A DNA stretch of 64,000 nt from contig JAGKQI010000101.1 in the NCBI GenBank assembly GCA_018806915.1, forward strand, positions 1,302,001 through 1,366,000, given 5' to 3'. The position numbers and the translations under genes were made by a program. Below, in pieces: positions 1 through 9,274 of this stretch (position 1 is its first letter; every line of letters begins with the position of its first letter). The DNA is from Phytophthora colocasiae (Eukaryota > Oomycota > Peronosporomycetes > Peronosporales > Peronosporaceae). The notes beneath the pieces were generated by a model. That model did no database searches, had not been told where the DNA came from, and was given only the letters and a program-made list of their open reading frames with translations.

Positions 1-258
1 ACAATGAAAAGATCCGATGGAAGCTGGAAGCTCTTCAAGAGCGTTTACACTGACATTTAAAGCTACGAGTTGAGGGAAAACTTGAGCCAAATCATCAGGT
101 AACGTACGAAGCGCATTCCGTCGAAGATTCAACTGGCGAAGATGAGGAAAACGTTGACTCAATTTTTCAAGAGGAGGAAGCTCCTTCAGCTGGAGAGAAG
201 ACAAGTCCAGCGTTGAACCATTGCACTTGGTGTATCGTTGCTCTAAAGCGTCCTCCAT
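1..258 (-). CDS. Leucine-rich-repeat protein, 5' part (runs off the window)
   Basis: The reverse strand opens with ATG at 256-258 (MEDALEQRYTKCNG) and stays open to the window edge, giving 86 residues. From about residue 20 leucines are spaced as in LRR units, for example LDLSSLQLKELPPLEKL, LRQLNLRRNALRTLP and LVALNVSVNALEELP, roughly 23-25 residues apart. Such repeats form protein-binding surfaces; the partner cannot be told. The ATG lies only 32 bp downstream of the stop of the neighbouring methyltransferase gene on the same strand, with a stop codon between, so it is read as a separate gene. The rest of the protein is outside the window. Confidence 0.75.
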   Translation of the reverse strand, partial: MEDALEQRYTKCNGSTLDLSSLQLKELPPLEKLSQRFPHLRQLNLRRNALRTLPDDLAQVFPQLVALNVSVNALEELPASIGSFHC

Positions 259-290
259 CTCCAAGTAGTTCTTGTATTTATAGGGAAAAC

Positions 291-2198
291 CTACAGGGTT
301 TTCTGGAAACGTACGAGCTTGAACGAGCTGTGTTGCTCCATCTCAGGCTGCTGGATATACCCTTGAGCTTTGTACAGTTGTTGAGCGCCATCCATAGCCC
401 CGATCGTCTCCAAACGAATCTGCTTGAACCCGCAGGTTATCGTAAACTCCTCGACAGTTCGAACCAAAGCTGAAGCTACGCCACGACGTCGAACTGCAGG
501 AGAAACACTTAGTCGACAGAGCTCTGCTGTGGTTGGAGTCAATGGTTTCACTCCAACACACCCCACGACTTCATCACCGACTTGTGCTACCCAGAAGCCA
601 CTGCTGTTGGACATTTGGAACGCTTGTTGCACGTCGAACATATCTCCACTAGGACCTCGAAGCCGATTCGCGACGAATTGACGAACAGCACGAGAGTTCT
701 TGGCAAATTCAAGGTGGGTACTCTCAAAGAGTGAACGGACAGCAGGAAGGTCAGGAGATTGGAAGGATCGGATGATCACAGCTTCGTGATTCTCTTGTGG
801 CACTGAACTAGCTGTCAGAAGGTAGTGCTGATGCTGCAAAGGAGACACAAAGCTTGTAGTCCACTCCTTGTCTTGAACGTTGCTGTTGTCTGCTAAGTAA
901 ATGGCGTAGTGGGAGTTGCAGAGCATCCAGTCAGCGTATTCGTCGAAAGGTTCCAGTGCCGTCAACCTGCGCTTCTCCTCTGCTGAAGTACAAGCTGTGA
1001 ACACTCCGTTCATGTCGAGGATGCGGCATCTTCTCCAGCGACCAAGAGCTAGGAATCGTTGAGCGTGATCAGCTGCTGACTTGAACCCTCGAGCACCACG
1101 AAGCGTGCAGCCTTTCACGGCGAAGTAGCGCTGAAGCGTAGACCCGAATGCGTCAGATTTTTTCTCTGTCTTCTTGGTATCACTTTTTTCACTTGCTTCA
1201 AGCTCGATGGGGTCGTACAGTGCCATGGATCCACGTGGAAACGACTCGGCGATCCAATGAAGCAACGTCGTGCCCTTCTCCGGAGCGAGATACGACTGTA
1301 GCACACGCAATGGTTAGTTGCGTTATTTAATCTTGTCGAAACAAGAACTTACCAGGACGCATTCAGCGAGAATCAGCGTTGGGATGTCTCGGTCCACACC
1401 AGCAGCTTTCAGAATGGAGTCTAAGCGGTTAACGTCTCCAAGATCACAAGGGATGAGCGAGTACGAAGCTTCAGGTAATTGGCACTGCCAAGCGACTTTT
1501 CCATCACTTGGAACGGTGACATTCAACCTGTCCAAGTCTTTAGGGAACAGTCCTGCTCGGACATCGTCGTCATTCAGCAGCTTCGCCTTTGCATCTACAA
1601 TAGCGTCACAATCCACTTCTGTGAACGAAAGCTTCCCAGTGAATTGACACTCAGCTAGCAAACGGAAGAAGAGCGTGTCGAATCCAGCTCCTAACGAAAC
1701 AATGTTCACTTGAGGTGAAGTCGCATCTTCCAGTCACCAGAAGTAAGAGAATGTCAGATAAAATAGCAGAAACTAACGACGACGAAATTTAACTCACAGT
1801 GTGAGAGGAAGAGCTCAACACAACGGGTAATTGCCACATGACGCAAGTAATATCCGCGATGAATCTGCAACAGCAACTCTAAGTTAGCTCCAAATGCCTT
1901 GTACAACGCTTAATCCTGCAGGTTTAAGTACCAGAGGGATACGTCGTGTGGGTTTCTCGACGAAGAAGCGCAGAAATGGGTCCTGGAAGTAGTCGAGCGT
2001 CACTGCAGAACTGAATGGAGAGGAATGATACACACACTTTAGAGATGGCTACTGGAGGCTGTGGACTGTTTCCAAGCGTAGAAACAAGATGCACAGCAAG
2101 ATATACATTAAATTAACATACAGCTTGCACTTGACAGCGTCGAAGGCCGTCTCCGTCACGTTGTGGTCGCTCGTGCCATGCCACTCGGATGTCGCCAT
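291..2198 (-). CDS. Leucine carboxyl methyltransferase (PP2A-type) fused to a GNAT acetyltransferase
   Basis: Five exons can be read: 2122-2198, 1932-2010, 1798-1864, 1353-1726 and 291-1295, joined by GT-AG introns of 57-111 bp, for about 533 residues. Residues 1-350 match the LCMT1/PPM1 family, which methylates the C-terminal leucine of the PP2A catalytic subunit: DPFLRFF, RGYYLRH, the SAM loop VSLGAGFDTLFFRL, and AECVLSYL split by the last intron. From about residue 370 a GNAT fold follows, with VIIRSF, the acetyl-CoA loop VRRRGVASAL and a terminal LYKAQGYIQQ. Normal LCMT1 is about 330 residues and lacks this tail, so the gene encodes a fusion. The joins keep frame and motifs intact, so the model is fairly secure. 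The substrate of the GNAT part is unknown. Confidence 0.85.
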
Positions 2199-2347
2199 GT
2201 CCAGTGGAAATCACGTATACCCGGATAATTTGAACAAGCAATGTATACGTATAGAATTGTATTCGTTCAGAATTGGTAACGGCGATCGTGTCCTACCTAC
2301 TTCATAGTACATGTACATGTATCCTTTTTGTTTCGCTAGTACTAGTA

Positions 2348-3322
2348 CTAACTCCGCGGCACTGGTTTCCATGATAATCCATTAAAGGTGAAGGCATTCG
2401 CTTGATACGACTTGGTTTTCGATAAACCATCAACTCCACGACCAATGTACCCCACTGTAGAGCTCTCTTTGGTGATCAGGAGACCAGTTGTGACGACACC
2501 AGGAATTGCCGAAAACGAATAACCCATTCGGTTTTCACTCCAGCTAGTGACTCGAGCTGGAATTGTGCGACCAATGGTATCGTCAGGGTACCCGTACACG
2601 TCAACACGTCTTGGATCGGAAAAGCTTATGGACATCTCACCTCGATCGATCGCGATGTCGTCTGTCATGGGAACTTTAAAGACGGCATTATCGAATTCAG
2701 CTGAACAACGCAAGCATACGCTTGGGTGGAGGCTGAATTGGAGAACTCTCTTTAGCTTTGCTGTTTCATGGATAGATTGACGCTGCTTCATCAGTATTGT
2801 TTGCCCTGTCATTGCTTCGGTGCCGCTTAGTTCCACAGTCGATTTGGGGTGAAGTTTCCGATACTGCACCAATTCATTTTTGAAGTCAGCGCTCAAGTAG
2901 TTAACGAGTGTGGCGTCGTCCCATACATGCAAGCTCGTATACAGATACAAGTAACTCGTCATTCGGTCTGGAATTACCACGACCACATCCACCGGGGCTC
3001 TCAGATCTGCCATTTCTTCACCCGTGGCTTCGGGTCGCAGGGCCGTTTCTGATAGTACAGCTTTGTAGATCTTCGCTTGCGGCCCCAAAGGCTTCAGACC
3101 AGCCGTGTCCTTCACACCATCCTTTGCATCTTTCCCCGTCAGCCACGCACCACCCTCCTTCTTTGCCAGGAAGAGCTCCAACAGCCTTGCATCGCACTTG
3201 ACCGTGTTCGGGTTCTCCGCTTTGATCTTCTTCTTCAAGTCGGAAACAAACGCGTTCTTGTCGATGTCCACATGAAACGCACTTTCAGACCCACCAGTGA
3301 ATACACAGCAGAGCTTCACCAT
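2348..3322 (-). CDS. Crinkler (CRN) family effector with degenerate trypsin-like C-terminal domain
   Basis: The reading frame from the MVKLCCVF start gives 324 residues; an upstream in-frame Met at 3373 exists, but CRN proteins usually begin at MVKL. The N-terminal domain carries LELFLAKKEGGAWL (LFLAK motif, about residues 47-60) and ends in VDVVVVIP, equivalent to the HVLVxxP boundary. CRN N-termini direct oomycete proteins into host cells. The C-terminal half has TSLHVWDD and FDNAVFKV, matching the His and Asp positions of trypsin-like peptidases, but the region equal to GLSGG in the neighbouring copies reads PGVVTTG, so the nucleophile serine is missing. It also lacks about 45 residues that the other copies have after VVVVIP. 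It may be a non-catalytic member. It lies 150 bp upstream of the methyltransferase start. Confidence 0.75.
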   Translation of the reverse strand: MVKLCCVFTGGSESAFHVDIDKNAFVSDLKKKIKAENPNTVKCDARLLELFLAKKEGGAWLTGKDAKDGVKDTAGLKPLGPQAKIYKAVLSETALRPEATGEEMADLRAPVDVVVVIPDRMTSYLYLYTSLHVWDDATLVNYLSADFKNELVQYRKLHPKSTVELSGTEAMTGQTILMKQRQSIHETAKLKRVLQFSLHPSVCLRCSAEFDNAVFKVPMTDDIAIDRGEMSISFSDPRRVDVYGYPDDTIGRTIPARVTSWSENRMGYSFSAIPGVVTTGLLITKESSTVGYIGRGVDGLSKTKSYQANAFTFNGLSWKPVPRS

Positions 3323-3685
3323 TTTTCCTTGACGAGACGAATTCAGAAATGAAGAAACACTTGTAAATCGCAAATGTGATGGAACCAGATGAGTTTCTGA
3401 CTGAGATCCAAAAGCTATCTACCGTAGATCATTTTTTTTTTTGAGAAACCCTCTCAGGGGCTCTTGATAGGTTTCAAAGTAACCATTTTTCGCTGTTTTT
3501 TTAGTGATGAACTGCATGGCTGCACATCAATTAATCACTTCATAAATGTTCTCAATTATTGACTACCGGTAGATATGAACAGCAAAAACCATCCAAGAAA
3601 CGTCAATCACGAGTTAAGAAGCTGGAGCGATGGATTTTAGAGGGTTTGCCATTTCGTCACTCATTCATTTCCGATTATTCCCCAA
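3323..3685. other. Gene-free spacer with T-rich tracts
   Basis: It holds the 5' flank of the Crinkler gene, T-rich tracts near 3430 and 3500, and near 3663-3680 a TCATTTCCGATT string that loosely resembles the oomycete initiator. No coding sequence was recognised. Confidence 0.4.
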
Positions 3686-5313
3686 TTGCATCGCACGTTG
3701 AGGGCAACATTTCCTAACTTTGGACTTCGTCGTCAAGGCACAGTTTCAGCGAGGAACATGACTTCCATTCGAGCTAATGAGTCCGGGGTACCTCATGTTC
3801 AACCTCGCGAGCTTCCGTTCGAGTTAGGTCCTGAAACAGTTCTCAGTAAGGGGGTAGTTAGGGAGGAGAAAGATATTCCTGCAATTGTCGATAATTTATC
3901 TTCGCATTTATACCCGTCATGCAAGTTTGGAGACAACGTGAACGACGTCGCTATCGCCGATAGCCTGGTGGTTCTCGCAGGATATTATAGCTATTTGAGG
4001 AGGTGTGCACTTATGTCCACAGTGTGGACTCCACACAACACCGGACCGTTTAGAAACGTGCGAGCTTGATTTTAGTTGTGGAACGAGTTGCATGGTCGTC
4101 ACAGCACCATTCACGCAGTCCCTTAACATGGAAACGAGGAAGTGATGGCTCGGAAAGCCAACGTACTCAAGGTGAGCCGAAATGCGGCGGTACTGTACGA
4201 TTGGTGTAAAGTTTACACTGTAAACGAATTACTGTACAGACATGTGTGATGCAGTTTTTCGTGAACAATCCGGGTTTTCTGTCGGAGAATCTCGAGGAAT
4301 CCAACACGTAGTGGTCGACGGTGAAGAACCCAGTGTGTGATGGGCAGTATTTCGAACTCCCTCCCTCTCTTGTGGCGGCAACTATCTGCTGTCGATATGT
4401 TTCTTTGCAGATTTATTTGAGCAACACGAGCAACAACCCAAGTGGCGGCCTGTTTCGCCGTGCTGGTGTCCCAGTCCTAGCGCTGTTAAAGGGGGAATCT
4501 GCAACACGTCTGTACAATGCGCTGTAGAGCCTGTGTGGGCACAAGTGGCACTAGAATCCTTTTAGTACATGGACTTCACCAGCTTCGCGCGCTTTTAGCC
4601 CGCGAAATACTCGGATTGTGTGCCATTGTCTACCAGAGATTCCAGGACGCGCTCGATGAACGTGATAGTCGTAATATTGAAATGATGCAACAGACTGTCA
4701 ACAACTGGGCTGGAAAGAGCATGATCGCGTCAAATATGAACTTGCGGCGGCTATTTACAACGTGCCTTCACTATTGAAACATGCATCAGTCGATGCTGGC
4801 TACAACAGTGCAAGTTCTGAGCTGACGAAAGACGAAGCTGTTGCCTTTCCTGGACGCGTCTGCTGGTGATAAAAATGTGAAGGAATTAACAAGGTCAGAG
4901 AAGGAGGAACGCCTTTCTTCTACTGTATCACTGCCGCTCTTAACGACGCTGCTGAGCTAAACGCGTACTCACTGTCACTCTCCGCGGAGCGACGTCTTGT
5001 TCAAACTAGTCGTGTGGGATCGAAGCGTGCAGCTTCGTCAGCTCTGCTCATGGACCTGTTTGAAGAAACGCCCCAGACGGACTTGACGCCACTCAACAGC
5101 ACGCAATTGTACTACAAGCTGCGAATGCTTTTTGCTTCTCGCCAGACCTCACTTCCTGGCTCAATTTCCGACTTGATAATTACAAGGAAGGCTGCAGCGC
5201 TGGGGCAGTTGGTTATTCAACGCGATGGCTCCGTTTGGTCACTAAAGCTGATGCCCAAGATCGTCGAAGCTGTTCAACCGCTGGGCGATCTGAGAGGGTG
5301 TTCTGGGACTTAG
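3686..5313 (+). pseudogene. Decayed multi-frame coding remnant, family not recognised
   Basis: Several open stretches line up along the plus strand but in changing frames: 3686-4069, a piece near 4430-4530, 4530-4722, 4722-4970 and 5000-5313. Some joins are convincing as frameshifts: a helical stretch ending NNWAGK near 4722 continues in another frame as EHDRVKYELAAAIYNVPSLL. The pieces are rich in helix-forming residues and lack signal peptides or known catalytic motifs. I do not recognise the family. The remnant sits between Crinkler copies, so an effector C-terminal region is possible but not shown. Confidence 0.35.
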
Positions 5314-5692
5314 AACCAGCATCACGTAGCTGGGAACTAAACGCCTGGAAACGTTTATCATGGTTTTTTTTTGAGGCTGGTAAAAACACCAGTGGCTGTG
5401 GAGAGAAGCCCTGAATCTTGATAGTAGAAAAGCGAGAGCTGCCGACGATTGTCATTGCTGAGTGTTTTGATGGATTATTGTACGGAAAACGGCGATGCTG
5501 GTTCTCGGTGGCCCATTTCCTGTCACTGTGACTGACCTGACTCATTTCGTGACTCGGGGCTAAATGAATTGGGCTCGAGCCTGACGGACGCACTATGACT
5601 AATGGCTTCTTGATCGTTTGCCTTCATGTCCACTTCGGTATTTGACCCTCCGTTGTCTTCTTCATTCTCGAATTCGTCTCGTGCAAGAAAAA

Positions 5693-6855
5693 ATGGTGAA
5701 TCTCTGCTGTGTATTCACTGGTAAAAGTGTGTTTCATGTGGACATCGACAAGAACGCGTTTGTTTCCGACTTGAAGGAGAAGATCAAAGTGAAAAACCCG
5801 AACACGGTCAAGTGCGATGCAAGGCTGTTGCAGCTCTTCCTGGTGAAGAAGGAGGGTGGTGTGTGGCTGACGGGGAAAGTGGTGTGAAGGACACGGCTGG
5901 TCTGAAGCCCTTGGTGCCGCAAGCGAAGATCTGCAAAGCTGTACTATCGGAAACGGCCCTGCGACCCGAAGTCACGGATGAAGAAATGACAGATCTAAGA
6001 GTCCCGGTTGATGCGGTCGTGGTAATTCCGGAGCCGAGCAGGGACGATTACGTGTGGAATGAGCAGGATTGCGTTCAAGTTGAAGCAGAAATGTGGAAGT
6101 CGGTTGTCAGGATTTCGTCAGAGGATACATTCTTCGGTACAGCTGTGGTTGTCGATCGAACGGAGACGACTTGTTTGTACTTGCGAGCTTGCATCTATGG
6201 GACGATGCCACATTCCAGGATCACCGCAGCACCGCTTTCAACAACGAATTGGCGGTGTGGAAAACGAAGTATTCCAAACGGAAATCAAGCGGGCACAAAC
6301 AAAAGAGAGGCGAAATGGAAGAAGAACCACGCCGATCTGCAAGGATATCAGCAAAAAACAAACCCCGTGACAAAATCCAAGAACCGAGAGATAACCGCGT
6401 TAGACCTGCCTCAAATTGTTCTGGAGCAGTTCAATCTTACTACCTCGACGTTTACAGAAGTTCTCCGATTCACCCTCCATCCTGGCGTATGCTGTCAAAG
6501 TTCAGGTGAATTCGACTATGCCATCTTTGAAGTTGAGGTGGCAGACGACATCGAGCTTGTTCGACGCGAAACTTCCACATAGCTATCCGGGGGAATGAAG
6601 GTTCACATGTTCGGATTTCCTGGCTTTGACAGAGATAATCACCCCGGAACGGTCATTCCAACTGTAGTCACTGATTGGAATACGATTGCCATGACTCTTT
6701 CGGCTCTGTCAGCTCCCGGTCTCTCCGGGGGTGCTGTCATGTGCTACAGAACGGGGATTCCAGTGCGATATATTGGCGGTGCAATTGATTGCTCAAAACA
6801 ACAAGCAGTACCAATCCTACGCCTTGATGCCACCTCAACTTCAAAGATGGCATAG
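5693..6855 (+). pseudogene. Crinkler with trypsin-like C-terminal domain, frameshifted
   Basis: The start MVNLCCVFTG and the LQLFLVKKEGG motif mark a CRN N-terminus. Against the copy at 2348-3322 a 10-bp deletion near 5880 shifts frame and ends the first open frame at 5887. The rest is spread over other frames: the VVVIP boundary, then SLHLWDD (His) near 6190, FDYAIFEV (Asp) near 6520, an in-frame TAG at 6580, and APGLSGGAVM (Ser) near 6710-6740. Together these are the His, Asp and Ser landmarks of a trypsin-like serine peptidase in the right order. The 3' end runs directly into an inverted copy of itself, so the original end is lost. As it stands it cannot make a full protein. Confidence 0.75.
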
Positions 6856-7677
6856 TCGAATTCACCTGAACTTTGACAGCATACGCCAGGATGGAGGGTG
6901 AATCGGAGAACTTCTGTAAACGTCGAGGTAGTAAGATTGAACTGCTCCAGAACAATTTGAGGCAGGTCTAACGCGGTTATCTCTCGGTTCTTGGATTTTG
7001 TCACGGGGTTTGTTTTTTGCTGATATCCTTGCAGATCGGCGTGGTTCTTCTTCCATTTCGCCTCTCTTTTGTTTGTGCCCGCTTGATTTCCGTTTGGAAT
7101 ACTTCGTTTTCCACACCGCCAATTCGTTGTTGAAAGCGGTGCTGCGGTGATCCTGGAATGTGGCATCGTCCCATAGATGCAAGCTCGCAAGTACATACAA
7201 GTCGTCTCCGTTCGATCGACAACCACAGCTGTACCGAAGAATGTATCCTCTGACGAAATCCTGACAACCGACTTCCACATTTCTGCTTCAACTTGAACGC
7301 AATCCTGCTCATTCCACACGTAATCGTCCCTGCTCGGCTCCGGAATTACCACGACCGCATCAACCGGGACTCTTAGATCTGTCATTTCTTCATCCGTGAC
7401 TTCGGGTCGCAGGGCCGTTTCCGATAGTACAGCTTTGCAGATCTTCGCTTGCGGCACCAAGGGCTTCAGACCAGCCGTGTCCTTCACACCACTTTCCCCG
7501 TCAGCCACACACCACCCTCCTTCTTCACCAGGAAGAGCTGCAACAGCCTTGCATCGCACTTGACCGTGTTCGGGTTCTTCACTTTGATCTTCTCCTTCAA
7601 GTTGGAAACAAGCACGTTCTTGTCGATGTCCACATGAAACGCACTTTTACCAGTGAATACACAGCAGAGATTCACCA
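5694..7677. repeat. Inverted repeat, two 850-bp arms around a 284-bp spacer
   Basis: Arms are 5694-6543 and 6828-7677; both are exactly 850 bp, and paired positions sum to 13371 throughout, so there are no indels. The spacer 6544-6827 holds the last part of the left Crinkler copy. A transcript across the locus could fold into a long hairpin. Confidence 0.9.
6828..7677 (-). pseudogene. Inverted, 3'-truncated copy of the Crinkler pseudogene
   Basis: This stretch repeats 5694-6543 on the opposite strand with no gaps and only about six substitutions that I could find. It carries the same 10-bp deletion and the same later frame changes, so the damage came before the duplication. The copy breaks off one base inside the start codon: the sequence reads TTGGTGAATC where the other copy has ATGGTGAATC, so the ATG is gone. 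The copied piece ends after the Asp landmark and lacks the GLSGG serine region. Confidence 0.8.
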
Positions 7678-8340
7678 AGGAACGGAAAGTCAAATACATT
7701 ATTAGAACCCGTGATTGGTCAGATTACTTCAACTTGTTGCATACATTGCGTGAGGTAAAAACCTAGTGATCCAAGAATTATGGTACGGGTGCTGCAATGG
7801 TTGTGTTACACGAGCCATACATACACAACTTGTGTATGTACATGTATGGCTCGTGGTCAACAATCAGCAGACGCCAATCAAAGCATGATCATCCCGATGA
7901 CGATCATGGCCCGGTTATGCTCAAGAAGAGTTTCATGACGTTGAGGAGGTACCTCTTGTTATTAGCGTAAAACAGCACCAATCACAGCAGTAGAACTCTT
8001 CAACGTGTCTTCCTTATGATTGGTCAAATCAATCTCTTACACAAATTCAATTGGCAGAAAAAACTTGAGCATATTTATGCCAATCGCAAAACGAACTCGA
8101 GTTCAAGTAGCTGTAGCACCGCTTCTTCGCGCGTGGCAGCTCCCTCTTGTCGTCGCATCTCGTTGTCCGCCGTCTCATTCCGAAAGTAGCAGAGCTATTC
8201 ACGTGTCAACGTCCAATTATCAGAGTTCTCCGTCTCGGTGGCAGTTGGAGCGTTAAGAAACGGCTCGGATTCCGCCCAGATTTGCCCTCAAGAGTCTCCA
8301 GAACTCCACCAGTTCTCATTCCTCCACGTCCAGTTGCATC
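7678..8340. other. Intergenic stretch, no gene seen
   Basis: No convincing coding sequence. It contains the palindrome at 7810-7854 and, at 8316-8326, a TCATTCCTCCA string upstream of the next ATG that loosely fits the oomycete initiator consensus. Confidence 0.4.
7810..7854. repeat. 45-bp imperfect palindrome
   Basis: The outer arms ACGAGCCATACAT and ATGTATGGCTCGT are perfectly complementary, with an inner palindromic core ACACAACTTGTGT. It lies between the Crinkler hairpin and the next gene and could be a cruciform or a remnant of an element end. Confidence 0.8.
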
Positions 8341-8904
8341 ATGTTCAACTGTAAGTTTTACTCGGCCGACGGCCCCACAACAGACCAGGAAGAAGCCGAG
8401 ATCGAGCGATACCGAGCGCGTCATCGACGGTTGTGTCGAGGCCAAAAGCCGGAATCCATGCCCAGTGCTCAAGTGGAGGACTTGGACGTGGACGAAGGAC
8501 GCACACGCAAGATTTCGGCCAAATGGAGACAACAGCAGCAGCCGCAGCAGATGCCAGTTAGCAACCAGTTCGAAGACGGAGCGGAAATGCCAATGAGTTT
8601 TAACGCTTTCGACTTTTCAGCGTCACCTGAATGTTTCTACGAGACGGAGCAGCAAGCACTGGAGAGCAAAGCAGCAGCTCCTAATTGTCAAGACAATCAA
8701 CTAGAACAACAGGAAGGGGAACAAGACGCTGCTGGAAAGAATGGCAGATTGTGGGAACGAAGGTTTTCAGGTCGTGGACTGTCGGGACAGACTAAGCAAA
8801 TGCCGACGTTAGGTCAGGATGCGCTCTGGGGAGGTCCTGTGCATTATGCTACCCAAGACGCACAGCGCCGAGCAGCGTTTTACCAGCCGCAGTACTACGC
8901 GTGA
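8341..8904 (+). CDS. Hypothetical glutamine-rich protein, 187 aa
   Basis: A single uninterrupted frame starts MFNCKFYSADGPTTDQEEAEIERYRARHRR and ends QPQYYA. It has a charged N-terminal helix, a Q-rich low-complexity stretch near residues 63-70, and no signal peptide or membrane segment. I do not recognise a domain. Composition and length suggest a real gene rather than a chance frame, since no better frame competes, but its role is unknown. Confidence 0.55.
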   Translation: MFNCKFYSADGPTTDQEEAEIERYRARHRRLCRGQKPESMPSAQVEDLDVDEGRTRKISAKWRQQQQPQQMPVSNQFEDGAEMPMSFNAFDFSASPECFYETEQQALESKAAAPNCQDNQLEQQEGEQDAAGKNGRLWERRFSGRGLSGQTKQMPTLGQDALWGGPVHYATQDAQRRAAFYQPQYYA

Positions 8905-9042
8905 AGGAGGATTTCATTGTACCATATCCTACATGTTAAAGGAATGCACGTTGTTACTGCTACCGAAACCGTTGTATGACCGCACCGAACTTCCAGTCAA
9001 CTAACTTTCCACAGCAGAAGCTGGCGCGTACTTGGCATTAGC

Positions 9043-9220
9043 AGCGATACAATAACCGATTTGATGGTGATTTCAGAACAACTGAACAACATCACGGTGG
9101 CTCTAGTCACGTTGGTATGCGCCCACCAAGTTATTGAGGCAATCCATATGAGGCTTGCAAGTCGACTGCGGTCATCAATCGCAATCGATAGACAGTTTGA
9201 AACAACTAAACGAAAGTAAT
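9043..9220 (+). pseudogene. Fragment of a duplicated small membrane protein gene
   Basis: The stretch reads ISEQLNNITVALVTLVCAH followed by QVIEAIHMRLASRLRSSI, nearly the same as the C-terminal part of the protein at 15100-15471. The N-terminal two thirds are missing and no start codon precedes it, so it is a dead partial copy about 6 kb from its source. Confidence 0.75.
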
Positions 9221-9274
9221 CTAAAAGGTGGTGATCCATTCTTTCCGTCTCGCCAACATTTAGATTTGTATAAG

